The translations under genes and the position numbers were made by a program. A stretch of DNA of 64,000 bases from Cellulomonas xiejunii. GTDB lineage: Bacteria > Actinomycetota > Actinomycetes > Actinomycetales > Cellulomonadaceae. Positions 49,052-58,907 of the stretch are shown piece by piece. The stretch is from the NCBI RefSeq assembly GCF_024508315.1, contig NZ_CP101987.1, positions 1,922,001-1,986,000 on the forward strand. The letters run 5' to 3'. The notes beneath the pieces were generated by a model, which did not search any database, was not told where the DNA came from, and worked only from the letters and a program-made list of their open reading frames with translations. Each line of letters begins with the position of its first letter. Position 1 is the first letter of the stretch.

Positions 49052-50169
49052 CGGGGCAGATGATCGACCAGACGCTGGCCGGTTGCGTCGTGCTCGTCAC
49101 CGCCGACCGTCGGGCCTCCGAGCTGAGCGCCGCCCTCGAGCGCCGCGGTGCCACCGTGCGGCACGCGCCCGCGCTCGGCATGGTGCCGCACACCGACGAC
49201 GCACTGCTCCTCGAGCGCACGCGCGACCTGCTGGCCGACCCGCCGGACACCGTCGTGGTGACGACCGGCATCGGGTTCCGCGGCTGGATCGAGGCCGCCG
49301 ACGCCGCGGGCGTCGCCGACCGCCTGCTCGAGGTCCTCGCGGCGACCCGCATCGTCGCGCGCGGTCCCAAGGCGCGCGGCGCCATCCAGGCCGCCGGTCT
49401 GAGCGCCGACTGGGTCGCGGAGTCCGAGACGAGCGCCGAGATCGGCGAGACGCTCCTGGACGAGGGCGTCGCGGGCCGCGACATCGTCATCCAGCACCAC
49501 GGCGCCGGCGGGGACGGGCTCGACGAGGCGTTCGCGCTCGCCGGTGCCCGGGTGCGCAGCGTCGTCGTGTACCGCTGGGGCCCGCCCCCGGACCCCGCGC
49601 TGGTCCGGGAGTCCGCGCGTGCGGTCGCGGAGGGCGAGATCGACACGGTCGTCTTCACGTCCGCGCCCGGCGCCGCGGCGTGGGTGTCCGCGGCGCAGGA
49701 CGCGGGCGTCCTCGACGGCGTCGTGCGTCGGCACGCGTCGGGCGGGGTCGTGTTCGCGGCCGTCGGACCTGTGACGGCCAGGCCGCTGATCGAGGCGGGG
49801 ATCGACCCGCTGGTGCCGGACCGGGGGCGGCTCGGGTCGCTCGTGCGGGCCGTCGTGACGCACTACGGGGGCATCGAGGCGCTCGACACGGTGGCGGGCC
49901 CGCTGCGGGTCCGGCGCGGCGCGGCGGTGCTCGACGGCCGGGTCCTGCCGCTGTCCCGCACGGGCCTGGAGGTGCTGCGGCTGCTCGCGCACGCGCGCGG
50001 CTCGGTGGTGCCGCGCGACCGTGTGCTCGCGGCGCTGCCCGGGGTATCGTCCGACCCGCACGCGGCCGAGGTCGCGATCGCACGGCTGCGGGACGCCACC
50101 GGCAGCCGCGCGCTCATCCGCACGGTGGTCAAGCGCGGCTACCGGATCGAGCTCCAGGAGCAGTCATGA
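49048..50169 (+). CDS. Uroporphyrinogen-III synthase fused to a winged-helix DNA-binding domain
   Basis: 373 aa. Residues 10-270 have the two-domain HemD fold (VVLVTADRRASELSAALER, TVVVTTGIGFRGWIEAA, VVFTSAPGAAAWV). Residues 285-373 match the OmpR/PhoB-type C-terminal winged helix (LSRTGLEVLRLLAHARGSVV, HAAEVAIARLRDATG, IRTVVKRGYRIEL). Such fusions are known in actinobacteria near nitrite reductase genes; the DNA-binding part may regulate the nir/siroheme genes, but this is not demonstrated here. GTG overlaps the previous stop. Confidence 0.9.
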   Translation: MTGQMIDQTLAGCVVLVTADRRASELSAALERRGATVRHAPALGMVPHTDDALLLERTRDLLADPPDTVVVTTGIGFRGWIEAADAAGVADRLLEVLAATRIVARGPKARGAIQAAGLSADWVAESETSAEIGETLLDEGVAGRDIVIQHHGAGGDGLDEAFALAGARVRSVVVYRWGPPPDPALVRESARAVAEGEIDTVVFTSAPGAAAWVSAAQDAGVLDGVVRRHASGGVVFAAVGPVTARPLIEAGIDPLVPDRGRLGSLVRAVVTHYGGIEALDTVAGPLRVRRGAAVLDGRVLPLSRTGLEVLRLLAHARGSVVPRDRVLAALPGVSSDPHAAEVAIARLRDATGSRALIRTVVKRGYRIELQEQS

Positions 50170-50900
50170 CGTCCACCCCGGCGCCCGTCCTGGTGGGCTG
50201 CTCCCACGGCACCGACAGCGTCCCCGGACGCGCGGCGATCGCGTCGATCCTGCAGGACGTCGCTCTGGCGCGTCCCGACCTGGACGTGCGCGAGGCGTTC
50301 GTCGACGTGCAGCAGCCCGAGGTCGACGCCGTCGTGGCGGCAGCCGTCGGGTCCGCACCCGCCGTCGTGGTGCCGCTGCTGCTGTCGGTGGGGTTCCACG
50401 TCAAGGTCGACATCCACGGGTCGGTCGACCGCCCGGGCGCGGCTGCGGCGCGCCCGCTGGGTCCCGACCCGCTGCTCGTCGAGATCCTCGCCGACCGGCT
50501 CGCCGCGGCCGGGCTGGCTCCGGACGACGCCGTCGTGCTGGCCGCGGCCGGCTCGACCGACCCGGAGGCCGCCGACGCCGTCCGCGTCGTGGTGGCCGCG
50601 CTCGCGGCGCACCTGGCACGTCCGGTCACCGTCGGCTACGGCGCGGGCGCGCACCCGCGCGTCGCGGAGGCCGTCGCTGCGGCACGCGCCGAGCTGGCCC
50701 CGGGCGGGCGCGTGGTGATCGCCTCGTACCTGCTCGCACCCGGGTTCTTCCTCGACCGGGTGCTGGAGGCAGGTGCTGACGTGGTGACGGACGCACTGGC
50801 CCCTGATCCGCGACTCGCGACGATCGTGCTGGACCGGTACGACGCGGTCACCGCGCAGGCGTCGGCGACGTGGTCGCCCGCGGTGTCCGCGGAAGCGTGA
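50166..50900 (+). CDS. Sirohydrochlorin chelatase (CbiX/SirB type)
   Basis: 244 aa with two CbiX-like halves. Metal-binding His in LVGCSHGTDS and in LLLSVGFHVKVDIHG. It inserts iron (or cobalt) into sirohydrochlorin, finishing siroheme for NirB. The ATG overlaps the HemD-fusion stop. Last gene of the nirB operon. Confidence 0.92.
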   Translation: MTSTPAPVLVGCSHGTDSVPGRAAIASILQDVALARPDLDVREAFVDVQQPEVDAVVAAAVGSAPAVVVPLLLSVGFHVKVDIHGSVDRPGAAAARPLGPDPLLVEILADRLAAAGLAPDDAVVLAAAGSTDPEAADAVRVVVAALAAHLARPVTVGYGAGAHPRVAEAVAAARAELAPGGRVVIASYLLAPGFFLDRVLEAGADVVTDALAPDPRLATIVLDRYDAVTAQASATWSPAVSAEA

Positions 50901-50929
50901 GCAGCGCGGCGGCCACCGACGTGCTCGGG

Positions 50930-51206
50930 GCGTGCCGCGGCGGACGGCGAGGACCACGCGCACGACGCCGACGACGCTCACCGCGGACCGTGCCGCCACC
51001 AGGCGCAGCACGACGTGGGTGGCGAGCACCACGAGCACGGTCCCGACCCCGAGCGGGACGCCGTACCAGGTGCCGGGGTACGGCTCCCCGCGCGAGATCC
51101 AGCCCTCGACCACGCGGTCGACGTGCCGTGGCCCGGTGGCGGCGGCGGCCCCGGCGAGCAGCGCCGCCCCCAGCAGCAGGACCGCGCGGTGTCGACCGTC
51201 TGCCGC
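50930..51206 (-). pseudogene. Possible decayed or frameshifted minus-strand membrane protein
   Basis: The 403-bp gap 50901-51303 has no intact gene. On the minus strand one frame reads like coding sequence for a small membrane protein (RHRAVLLLGAALLAG, then GTWYGVPLGVGTVLVVL and THVVLRLVAARS), but it has no start in that frame and no stop until far inside the chelatase gene. A natural start (MTAAPHARHR at 51256) lies in another frame and would join after a shift near 51190. A frameshifted or truncated gene, or a sequencing error, would explain this. Confidence 0.35.
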
Positions 51207-51303
51207 GCCTCGCGAACCGGCGGGTACCGGTGGCGGGCGTGGGGTGCAGCCGTCACGATCGTGCGGACAAGCCCCGACGTGGTCGTGACCAGGCAGGAGG
51301 ACC

Positions 51304-52068
51304 GTGGACCCGGACGCCACCGCTGCGCCGGCGACGTCCGGCGACGGGCGCGACGTCGTCGTCTCGGTCGTCGTCCCCGCCCGGGACGACGCCGACCACC
51401 TCGCCGTGTGCCTCGCGCTCCTCGCGCGTCAGACCCGCGTCCCGGACGAGGTCGTGGTCGTCGACAACGCGTCTCGGGACGAGACGGTCGACGTCGCCCG
51501 ACGGCACGGCGCCCGCGTCGTCCACGAGCCGCGCGTCGGCATCCCCGCGGCCGTCGCGACCGGGTACGACGCCGCCCGCGGCGACGTCATCCTGCGCCTG
51601 GACGCCGACTCCCGCCCCGGCCCCGACTGGGTGGCCCACGCGCTGGACGTGCTGCGCGACCCGGACATCGAGGCCGTCAGCGGCTGGGGCCGGTTCGACC
51701 TGCCGGTGCCGTGGGGCGCGCTGCTCGCCCGGACGTACCTCGGGTCGTACTACGCCCTCGGTGCGCTCGCCGCTGGGCACCCGGTGCTGTGGGGGTCGTC
51801 GACGGCGCTCCGCACGAGCGCCTGGCAGCGGGTCCGAGGCGAGGTGACCCGCACGGACGACGTCCACGACGACCTGGACCTCGCGATGGCGCTCGGCCCC
51901 GCGGCCCGGGTCGTCGTGGACCGGACGTGGCGCGTGGGGGTCTCGGCCCGGTCCGTGCGTCCGGGGCGGCAGTGGCTCCGGCGCTTCGGACGCGCGTTCC
52001 GCACCCTGCGGCGGCAGTGGCAGGTGATGCCGCCGTGGGAGCGGTGGCGGGTACGGCTGCGGGGATGA
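51304..52068 (+). CDS. GT2 family glycosyltransferase
   Basis: 254 aa soluble GT-A enzyme. Nucleotide site VVVPARDDADHLAVCL, VVVDNASRDETVDVA, metal DxD in LRLDADSRPGPDW, acceptor region GSSTALRTSAWQRV and DDVHDDLDLAM. Acceptor unknown; no membrane helix. GTG start 4 nt after AGGAGG-type sequence. It stands alone between the siroheme genes and the tRNA cluster. Confidence 0.85.
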   Translation: MDPDATAAPATSGDGRDVVVSVVVPARDDADHLAVCLALLARQTRVPDEVVVVDNASRDETVDVARRHGARVVHEPRVGIPAAVATGYDAARGDVILRLDADSRPGPDWVAHALDVLRDPDIEAVSGWGRFDLPVPWGALLARTYLGSYYALGALAAGHPVLWGSSTALRTSAWQRVRGEVTRTDDVHDDLDLAMALGPAARVVVDRTWRVGVSARSVRPGRQWLRRFGRAFRTLRRQWQVMPPWERWRVRLRG

Positions 52069-52517
52069 GCGTCCCCGCGTGCGCGGGACTCGTCACGCCG
52101 ACTCCTCCGCGCAGGGCAGAGGTCTCCACCGGGCTGCCCGCGCGGCGCGTGTCGATCGTGTCGGCGACCGTGCGTCGCACCCGCACGGGACGGTCCCGAT
52201 GTCCGGCGGTGCGTTGTTCTTCGTCGTGGTCACCCCGCCGTCGCGGCCTTCCCGCTGTTCACGAGGCGTGCTCCGCCTTCTTCGGCGCCGGGAACTGCAC
52301 GGACGCGAGGACTGTGCCTTGTTCTCTTGTTCTGGGTCGTCCGTCTGTGTCGGGAGGATTCGCGGAGCTGCACGGGGGATATGCCTCCGCGTTCGCGTGG
52401 TTGCCGTTCCTGGTGCCACGGCGGCAGGACGGGGTCGAGGCGGGGGATGTCCGGGGCGAGCAGCGGTCCTGTGCGCCGCCCGTCCCGTCCCGTCCCGTCC
52501 CGTCCCCGAGCACAACG
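52069..52517. other. Gene-poor spacer with a (CGTCC)5 tandem repeat
   Basis: 449 bp with no convincing gene on either strand. It holds a run of five CGTCC units at 52481-52505, next to the tRNA terminator hairpin. The section around 52200-52330 is less GC-rich than its surroundings and includes TTGTTCTTCG and CTTGTTCTCTTG, but I cannot assign it a function. Confidence 0.5.
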
Positions 52518-52546
52518 AAGGCCCCAGGTCGATGACCTGGGGCCTT
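52518..52546 (-). terminator. Terminator of the tRNA-Gly/Cys/Val cluster
   Basis: Perfect 13-bp arms AAGGCCCCAGGTC and GACCTGGGGCCTT with a 3-nt loop. It begins 5 bp after the 3' end of the tRNA-Val on the minus strand. Confidence 0.8.
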
Positions 52547-52551
52547 GCTGG

Positions 52552-52623
52552 TGGGCGATACTGGGATCGAACCAGTGACCTCTTCCGTGTCAGGGAAGCG
52601 CGCTACCGCTGCGCCAATCGCCC
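52552..52623 (-). tRNA. tRNA-Val (GAC)
   Basis: 72 nt. Acceptor GGGCGAT/ATCGCCC, anticodon loop CTGACAC with GAC, T-arm GGTTCGATCC. CCA is not encoded. Last of three minus-strand tRNAs. Confidence 0.95.
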
Positions 52624-52638
52624 ATGGGAGTGCATACG

Positions 52639-52709
52639 AGGTGGAGACGGGATTCGAACCCGTGTATACGGCTTTGCAGGCCGCTGCCTCGCCTCTCGGC
52701 CACTCCACC
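52639..52709 (-). tRNA. tRNA-Cys (GCA)
   Basis: 71 nt. Acceptor GGTGGAG/CTCCACC with U discriminator as expected for Cys, anticodon GCA in loop CTGCAAA, T-loop GTTCGAATC. Confidence 0.95.
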
Positions 52710-52760
52710 GCTGTGAGACCGCAGTCCACCACGGCTGGGAGCCGAAGAGGAGAGCCTCCG

Positions 52761-52832
52761 AGCGGACGACGGGATTCGAACCCGCGACCCTCACCTTGGC
52801 AAGGTGATGCTCTACCACTGAGCCACGTCCGC
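52761..52832 (-). tRNA. tRNA-Gly (GCC)
   Basis: 72 nt. Acceptor GCGGACG/CGTCCGC, anticodon stem TCACC/GGTGA with loop TTGCCAA (GCC), T-loop GTTCGAATC. First gene of the minus-strand tRNA cluster Gly-Cys-Val. Confidence 0.95.
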
Positions 52833-53172
52833 GCGTCAGTACCGCCGTTTCACCGGCGTTCCTGGTGCGTCGAAGACTCTAGACGACAACATCGACGAGA
52901 GTCCAACCGGCCCTCGTCCGGGCGTGGCGCGGGGCGTCCGCGAAGGGCTCGCAGGAGGGCTGCGACGGCCTTGTCGCAGGTGGCGCGCGCCGCCCCGGCG
53001 GGTCGCAGCGGGTCGACCACCTGCGGCTCAGCTGCCGTCGACGACGGTCGAGTGCGTCGTCGGTGGCTGCGGGCACTGCTGACGACCCGCTGAGGGCGGC
53101 TGTACGCGCCGCTCGCGGCCTGCGACGCCCGGAGGGCGCTCGGGGCCCGGGAGTGACGCCCGGACGCACGAC
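52833..53172. other. Spacer upstream of the tRNA cluster with a possible promoter
   Basis: No gene is seen. On the minus strand TTGGAC (52906-52901) and TAGAGT (52881-52876) form a possible promoter with a 19-bp spacer, about 44 bp before tRNA-Gly. The remainder up to the SsgA-like gene's hairpin is GC-rich sequence without recognisable signals. Confidence 0.4.
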
Positions 53173-53199
53173 AGCCGGCCCCGCGTGGCGGGACCGGCT
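53173..53199 (-). terminator. Hairpin after the SsgA-like gene
   Basis: 12-bp arms (53173-53184 and 53188-53199) with one mismatch and a 3-nt loop, 22 bp past the stop of the minus-strand gene. No T-tract. Confidence 0.5.
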
Positions 53200-53221
53200 G
53201 GTGGTGGTGCGGGTGCGCGTG

Positions 53222-53650
53222 TCAGGCGGTGAGGAGCGCCGCGATGAGCGCGGTGATCTCGCCCTCCATCTTGTCCGACTCGGCCCCGATGGGGACGAGG
53301 GACTCGGTCGCGGCGAGGAACCGCAGCAGCGGCTCCGTCGGCGCGGCCAGCAGCGCGCTGCCCTCGACGCCCGAGAGCGACACGAGGGTGTAGTCCGGGT
53401 CGTCGTCGCGCCACACCTGCACGTCGCCGGTGCCGGCGGGCGCGTCCGCGACCGCCTGGACGCCCTGCGCGAGCAGCTCGCGGCCGAGGAGCCACGTCGA
53501 CATCGTGTGAGCGCCGGTGAAGACGGCGCGAACCGTGTACGGGTCGGTGGTGCGGAAGCACATCTCTGCGGATACCGGGATGACGGTGGCATCGGATCCG
53601 ATGAGCTGCATGGCCACGACCTCGATGACGTCGTAGGACGAATCCGCCAT
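53222..53650 (-). CDS. SsgA/SsgB-family cell-division regulator
   Basis: 142 aa matching the actinobacterial SsgA-like family: VIPVSAEMCFRTTDPYTVRAVF and TWLLGRELLAQGV are family hallmarks (both begin at the stated residues), followed by VQVWRDDDPDYTLVSLSG. In Streptomyces these proteins position FtsZ during sporulation; in non-sporulating relatives the role is less clear, possibly septum placement. ATG 53650 is chosen because AGGAGA is 6 nt upstream; ATG 53668 is in frame. It is divergent from tRNA-Val (CAC). Confidence 0.9.
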   Translation of the reverse strand: MADSSYDVIEVVAMQLIGSDATVIPVSAEMCFRTTDPYTVRAVFTGAHTMSTWLLGRELLAQGVQAVADAPAGTGDVQVWRDDDPDYTLVSLSGVEGSALLAAPTEPLLRFLAATESLVPIGAESDKMEGEITALIAALLTA

Positions 53651-53954
53651 CGGGTTCTCCTGTCGCATGATGAGGCCCGGCCGGCCCGTGAAGTCACATC
53701 ATGGCAGGACAGATGTCCTATTGGACCGATGCGGGACCACAGTTCACCCGCCCGGACCCTTTCAGTGCGGATGGAAAACGTTGCCCGTCGCTCTCCCGGG
53801 TGCCGAAACCGACATTTCGCCCCGTTCGCCGCGCGATCCCGCCCGCCGTGCATGGCCGACGCGTCCGGCGGCGTGTGTCCGCACCTCGGTTCGGAGATCG
53901 GCCCGGCGTCCGCTACCATCGTCTCCCGTGCCGCCCTCGGGTGGCACGCGCAGC
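53651..53954. other. Divergent spacer between the SsgA-like gene and tRNA-Val (CAC)
   Basis: 304 bp without a gene. On the plus strand TACCAT (53914-53919), with TCGGAG 17 bp before it, is a weak promoter candidate about 36 bp before the tRNA. The SsgA-like gene must be read from the other end; ACATCATGGCAGGACAGATG lies there, but no clear promoter could be assigned. Confidence 0.4.
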
Positions 53955-54026
53955 GGGCGATTGGCTCAGTGGTAGAGCGCCTCGTTCACACCGAGGAGGT
54001 CACTGGTTCGAACCCAGTATCGCCCA
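53955..54026 (+). tRNA. tRNA-Val (CAC)
   Basis: 72 nt. Acceptor GGGCGAT/ATCGCCC, anticodon stem CCTCG/CGAGG with loop TTCACAC (CAC), T-arm GGTTCGAACC. Same acceptor stem as the minus-strand tRNA-Val (GAC) at 52552. It is 80 bp before nadE. Confidence 0.95.
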
Positions 54027-54106
54027 CCCCCTCGAACGCCCTCGGCTCCGGCCGGGGGCGTTCGTCGTCGCAGGTGGTGTGGTCGCCACCGTGCCAGACT
54101 CGCGCT

Positions 54107-56176
54107 GTGGACTTCCTCTCGGCCTACTCCCACGGGTTCGCCCGGGTCGCCGCGTGCTCCGTGCCGGTGACCGTCGCGGACCCCGCACGCAACGCCGCCG
54201 CCGTCATCGACGCGGCCCGCGCGTGCCACGACGACGCGGTGGCGGTGGCCGTCCTGCCCGAGCTGTGCCTGTCCGGGTACGCCATCGACGACCTCTTCCT
54301 GCAGGACGCGCTGCTCGACGCGGTGCAGGCCGCGCTGGTGCAGGTCGTCGACGCGTCCCGGGACCTGCGCCCCGTGATCGTCGTCGGAGCACCTCTCGCG
54401 CACGGCAACCGGGTCCTGAACACCGCCGTCGTCGTCCACCGCGGACGCGTGCTGGGCGTCGCACCCAAGTCCTACGTGCCGACGTACCGGGAGTTCTACG
54501 AGCGGCGCTGGTTCGCGCCCGGTGACGACGTGCGTGGCACGGTGACGATCGCGGGCCAGGACGCGCCGATCGGGCCCGACCTGCTGTTCGCTGCGACCGA
54601 CGTGCCCGGCCTGGTGATGCACGTCGAGGTCTGCGAGGACCTCTGGGTGCCCGTACCGCCGAGTGCGACCGCAGCGCTCGCCGGTGCGACGGTCCTGGTC
54701 AACCTGTCGTCCAGCCCGATCACCGTCGGACGCGCCGAGGACCGCCGGCTGCTGGTGCGCTCGGCGTCCTCCCGGTGCCAGGCCGCCTACGTCTACGCAG
54801 CCGCGGGGGAGGGGGAGTCGACGACGGACCTGTCGTGGGACGGTCAGACGATGCTCTACGAGCTGGGGGAGCTGATCGCCGAGGGGGAGCGGTTCGTCGA
54901 CGGCACCGTCCTCACGGTGGGCGACGTCGACCTCGACCGCGTGCGTCAGGAGCGCCTGCGCACGGGCACGTTCGACGACAACCGGCGCGGCCTGGGGATG
55001 CCGCCGGCCGGGGCGTCGCACCGGACGGTCGCCTTCACGCTCGAGCCGCCGACGGGCGACGTGGGGCTGCGGCGTGCCGTCGACAGGTTCCCCTTCGTCC
55101 CCGACGACCCGCAGCGCCTGGCGCTGGACTGCTACGAGGCCTACAACATCCAGGTCAGCGGCCTGGAGCAGCGTCTGCGGGCGGTCGGTGACGCAAAGGT
55201 CGTCATCGGGGTGTCGGGCGGCCTGGACTCGACGCACGCACTGATCGTCGCCGCGAACGCGATGGACCGCCTGGGTCGCCCGCGCAGCGACATCCTCGCG
55301 TTCACCATGCCGGGTTTCGCGACGGGCGAGAGCACCAAGGCCAGCGCGCTGGCGCTGATGGAGTCGCTCGGCACGACCGCCGAGACCCTCGACATCCGCC
55401 CCGCCGCACGTCAGATGCTGGCCGACCTGGGGCACCCCGCAGGTGCGGGCGAGGAGGTCTACGACGTCACGTTCGAGAACGTGCAGGCCGGCCTGCGCAC
55501 CGACTACCTGTTCCGTGCCGCCAACCAGCGCGGGGGCATCGTCCTGGGCACGGGCGACCTGTCCGAGCTCGCGCTCGGGTGGTGCACGTACGGGGTCGGC
55601 GACCAGATGTCGCACTACGCGGTCAACGCGGGCGTGCCCAAGACACTGATCCAGCACCTCATCCGCTGGGTCGTGTCGGAGGGGCACTTCGACGACGCCA
55701 CCAACACCGTGCTGCTGCGGGTCCTGGACCAGGAGATCTCCCCGGAGCTCGTGCCGACGCGTGAGGGTGAGCGGATCCAGTCGACCGAGGACACCATCGG
55801 CCCGTACGCGCTGCACGACTTCGCGCTCTTCCAGCTGCTGCGGTACGGCGTGCGTCCCAGCAAGATCGCCTTCCTCGCGTGGCACGCGTGGCACGACGCG
55901 CAGGCGGGCGCGTGGCCCCCGGCCTGGCCGGACGACCGTCGCCCCGCCTACGACCTGCCGACGGTGCGCCGCTGGCTCGAGGTGTTCCTGCGGCGCTTCT
56001 TCGCCAGCCAGTTCAAGCGCTCGGCGCTGCCCAACGGGCCCAAGGTCAGCGCGGGCGGCACGATGTCGCCGCGCGGTGACTGGCGGATGCCGTCCGACGC
56101 GTCGGTGGCCGCGTGGCTCGCCGAGCTCGACGCGCACGTGCCCCACGACCTGCCGGGCGCCCCCGCACCGGGCTGA
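54107..56176 (+). CDS. nadE: Glutamine-dependent NAD+ synthetase
   Basis: 689 aa, the usual length for the two-domain actinobacterial enzyme. The N-terminal nitrilase-type glutaminase has the Glu-Lys-Cys triad: Glu in [10 protein letters not shown], Lys in APKSYVPTY, Cys in [10 protein letters not shown]. The synthetase domain starts near residue 345 with the ATP pyrophosphatase loop [12 protein letters not shown]. It amidates deamido-NAD using ammonia channelled from glutamine. GTG start at 54107. Confidence 0.95.
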   Translation: MDFLSAYSHGFARVAACSVPVTVADPARNAAAVIDAARACHDDAVAVAVLPELCLSGYAIDDLFLQDALLDAVQAALVQVVDASRDLRPVIVVGAPLAHGNRVLNTAVVVHRGRVLGVAPKSYVPTYREFYERRWFAPGDDVRGTVTIAGQDAPIGPDLLFAATDVPGLVMHVEVCEDLWVPVPPSATAALAGATVLVNLSSSPITVGRAEDRRLLVRSASSRCQAAYVYAAAGEGESTTDLSWDGQTMLYELGELIAEGERFVDGTVLTVGDVDLDRVRQERLRTGTFDDNRRGLGMPPAGASHRTVAFTLEPPTGDVGLRRAVDRFPFVPDDPQRLALDCYEAYNIQVSGLEQRLRAVGDAKVVIGVSGGLDSTHALIVAANAMDRLGRPRSDILAFTMPGFATGESTKASALALMESLGTTAETLDIRPAARQMLADLGHPAGAGEEVYDVTFENVQAGLRTDYLFRAANQRGGIVLGTGDLSELALGWCTYGVGDQMSHYAVNAGVPKTLIQHLIRWVVSEGHFDDATNTVLLRVLDQEISPELVPTREGERIQSTEDTIGPYALHDFALFQLLRYGVRPSKIAFLAWHAWHDAQAGAWPPAWPDDRRPAYDLPTVRRWLEVFLRRFFASQFKRSALPNGPKVSAGGTMSPRGDWRMPSDASVAAWLAELDAHVPHDLPGAPAPG

Positions 56177-56306
56177 ACCGGACCACGGGGCGGGACCGAC
56201 GGTGCGTCGCCGGACGCGGTGGTCGGTAGCATCGACCAGGCCCGTGTCGGCGACCGCCGACCCGCCGCGACACGCGGAGCGGGCAGACCCGAGGAGCTGG
56301 CGCAGC

Positions 56307-58319
56307 GTGCCCGAGCAGATCACCCTGACCGTCGACGGCGTCGAGACCCCGGTCGCGCAGGGCACGACGGGCACCGAGCTGTACGCCGACCGCCGTGACG
56401 TCGTCGTCGTGCGCGTCGACGGCGAGCTGAAGGACCTCGCAGCGCCGCTGCCCGCCGGCGCGACCGTCGAGGCCGTCACCATCGACTCCCCGGACGGGCT
56501 CTCGGTGCTGCGGCACTCGGCGGCGCACGTCCTGGCGCAGGCCGTGCAGGAGGTCAACCCGAAGGCCCGCCTCGGCATCGGCCCGCCGATCACCGACGGC
56601 TTCTACTACGACTTCGACGTCGAGACCCCCTTCACCCCCGAGGACCTCAAGGCGATCGAGAAGGTCATGGGCCGCATCGTCAAGGAGGGGCAGACCTTCC
56701 GGCGGTGGGACGTCACCGAGGCGCAGGCGCGTGAGGAGCTCGCGGCCGAGCCGTACAAGCTCGAGCTCATCGGCCTCAAGGGCGACGCCGGCAGCACCGA
56801 CGGCGCGTCCGTCGAGGTCGGCCTGGGCGGCCTGTCGATCTACCAGAACGTGCGCGGCGCCGGACGCGAGTCCGAGGCCGTCGTGTGGCAGGACCTGTGC
56901 CGCGGGCCGCACCTGCCCAGCACCCGGCTCATCGGCAACGGCTTCCAGCTGACCCGGTCGGCCGCCGCCTACTGGCGCGGGTCGGAGAAGAACCCGCAGC
57001 TGCAGCGCGTCTACGGGACCGCGTGGCCCACGAAGGACGAGCTCAAGGCGTACCTCGAGCGCATCGCCGAGGCGGAGCGCCGCGACCACCGCAAGCTCGG
57101 CAACGAGCTCGACCTGTTCTCGTTCCCCGAGGAGATCGGGTCCGGCCTGGCGGTGTTCCACCCCAAGGGCGGCATCATCCGCATGGAGATGGAGGAGTAC
57201 TCGCGGCGCCGGCACGTGCAGGCCGGCTACTCGTTCGTGAACTCCCCGCACATCACCAAGGAGCAGCTCTTCCAGATCTCCGGGCACCTCGACTGGTACG
57301 CCGAGGGCATGTACCCGCCCATGCAGCTCGACGCGGAGTACCACGAGGACGGCACGGTCCGGCGCGAGGGGCAGAACTACTACCTCAAGCCGATGAACTG
57401 CCCGATGCACAACCTGATCTTCTCCTCGCGCGGGCGCTCGTACCGCGAGCTGCCGCTGCGGCTCTTCGAGTTCGGCACCGTCTACCGGTACGAGAAGTCC
57501 GGCGTCGTGCACGGCATGACCCGCGCGCGTGGCTTCACGCAGGACGACGCGCACATCTACTGCACCCGTGACCAGATGAAGGACGAGCTCACCGGCCTGC
57601 TCACGTTCGTTCTCGACCTGCTGAAGGACTACGGGCTCGACGACTTCTACCTGGAGCTGTCGACCCGCAACCCGGAGAAGTCCGTGGGCTCCGAGGAGGT
57701 CTGGGAGGAGGCGACCGAGACGTTGCGCCAGGTCGCCGAGGCGTCTGGGCTCGACCTCGTGCCGGACCCGGGCGGCGCCGCGTTCTACGGCCCGAAGATC
57801 TCGGTGCAGGCCAAGGACGCGATCGGGCGCACCTGGCAGATGTCGACCATCCAGCTCGACTTCAACCTGCCGGAGCGCTTCGAGCTCGAGTACACCGCGC
57901 CCGACGGCACCCGCCAGCGACCGGTGATGATCCACCGTGCGCTGTTCGGCTCCATCGAGCGGTTCTTCGCGGTGCTCACCGAGCACTACGCCGGTGCGTT
58001 CCCCGCGTGGCTCGCACCCGTGCAGGTGCTGGCCGTGCCCGTCGCCGAGCCCTTCGAGCCGTACCTGGACGAGGTCGTCTCCCGGCTGCGGGCGCAGGGG
58101 ATCCGTGCCGAGGTCGACCGGTCCGACGACCGCTTCGGCAAGAAGATCCGCAACGCCTCGACGCAGAAGATCCCGTTCGTGCTCATCGCCGGTGGTGAGG
58201 ACGCCGAGGCCGGTGCCGTCTCGTTCCGCTACCGCGACGGCCGCCAGGACAACGGCGTGCCCGTCGACGAGGCGATCGAGCGCATCGTCGCGGCCGTGCG
58301 CGACCGCGTCCAGGTCTGA
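56307..58319 (+). CDS. thrS: Threonyl-tRNA synthetase
   Basis: 670 aa class II synthetase: TGS domain (residues 1-60), editing domain with [14 protein letters not shown] domain, catalytic core with class-II motifs ([35 protein letters not shown] starting at FGTVYRYE, and the Zn-ligand Cys in MNCPM), and an anticodon-binding domain at the end. GTG 56307 after GAGGAG. TAGCAT at 56227-56232 is a possible -10. No T-box leader is visible in the 130-bp gap. Confidence 0.96.
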   Translation: MPEQITLTVDGVETPVAQGTTGTELYADRRDVVVVRVDGELKDLAAPLPAGATVEAVTIDSPDGLSVLRHSAAHVLAQAVQEVNPKARLGIGPPITDGFYYDFDVETPFTPEDLKAIEKVMGRIVKEGQTFRRWDVTEAQAREELAAEPYKLELIGLKGDAGSTDGASVEVGLGGLSIYQNVRGAGRESEAVVWQDLCRGPHLPSTRLIGNGFQLTRSAAAYWRGSEKNPQLQRVYGTAWPTKDELKAYLERIAEAERRDHRKLGNELDLFSFPEEIGSGLAVFHPKGGIIRMEMEEYSRRRHVQAGYSFVNSPHITKEQLFQISGHLDWYAEGMYPPMQLDAEYHEDGTVRREGQNYYLKPMNCPMHNLIFSSRGRSYRELPLRLFEFGTVYRYEKSGVVHGMTRARGFTQDDAHIYCTRDQMKDELTGLLTFVLDLLKDYGLDDFYLELSTRNPEKSVGSEEVWEEATETLRQVAEASGLDLVPDPGGAAFYGPKISVQAKDAIGRTWQMSTIQLDFNLPERFELEYTAPDGTRQRPVMIHRALFGSIERFFAVLTEHYAGAFPAWLAPVQVLAVPVAEPFEPYLDEVVSRLRAQGIRAEVDRSDDRFGKKIRNASTQKIPFVLIAGGEDAEAGAVSFRYRDGRQDNGVPVDEAIERIVAAVRDRVQV

Positions 58320-58322
58320 CCC

Positions 58323-58907
58323 GTGAACCTGCCCGACGACCCGCAGGTCGAGCCCGCCGGCGCCTTCGCCGGCACCCCGGACGGGCTCGACCGGCTCTGG
58401 ACGCCGCACCGCATGGTGTACATCGGCGGGCAGGACAAGCCCGCCGACGACGCGCCCGGTGACGGGTGCCCGTTCTGCCGCATCCCGACGCTGGACGACG
58501 AGCAGGGCCTGGTCGTGCGTCGTGGCGATGTCGCGTTCGTCGTCATGAACCTGTACCCGTACAACTCCGGGCACCTGCTCGTGTGCCCGTACCGGCACGT
58601 CGCGGACTACACCGACCTCACCGACGACGAGGTGGCGGAGGTCGCGGCGCTCACCCGCACGGCCATGCGCGTCGTGCGCGACGTCATGGCCCCCGACGGC
58701 TTCAACCTCGGCATGAACCAGGGCCAGGTCGCCGGTGCGGGCATCCAGGCGCACCTGCACCAGCACGTCGTGCCACGCTGGGGCGGCGACGCCAACTTCC
58801 TGCCGATCGTCGCGCGCACCCGGGCGCTGCCCGCGCTGCTCGGCGACACCCGGGCGGCGCTCGCCGCCGCCTGGCCCGCCACCGAAGGGACGACCGACCC
58901 GTGCTGA
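58323..58907 (+). CDS. HIT-family nucleotide hydrolase/phosphorylase
   Basis: 194 aa. HIT motif HLHQHVVP with three alternating His; N-terminal CPFCRIP resembles the Zn site of some family members. Mycobacterial orthologues in this thrS-HIT-pgsA-pimA neighbourhood act on diadenosine tetraphosphate. GTG start 3 bp after thrS. The stop overlaps the next gene by 7 nt. Confidence 0.9.
   Translation: MNLPDDPQVEPAGAFAGTPDGLDRLWTPHRMVYIGGQDKPADDAPGDGCPFCRIPTLDDEQGLVVRRGDVAFVVMNLYPYNSGHLLVCPYRHVADYTDLTDDEVAEVAALTRTAMRVVRDVMAPDGFNLGMNQGQVAGAGIQAHLHQHVVPRWGGDANFLPIVARTRALPALLGDTRAALAAAWPATEGTTDPC

Noticed and set aside
50978..51256. 92-codon minus-strand open frame
   Set aside because: Its translation is Ser/Cys/Pro/Trp-rich after the first 25 codons and loses the membrane-protein character visible in the neighbouring frame, so it is not accepted as an intact gene.
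52481..52505. Possible CRISPR or variable tandem array
   Set aside because: Only five adjacent 5-bp units with no spacers; recorded as a simple repeat.
56177..56306. T-box leader before thrS
   Set aside because: The gap is only 130 bp and shows no T-box sequence, anti-terminator or terminator pair.
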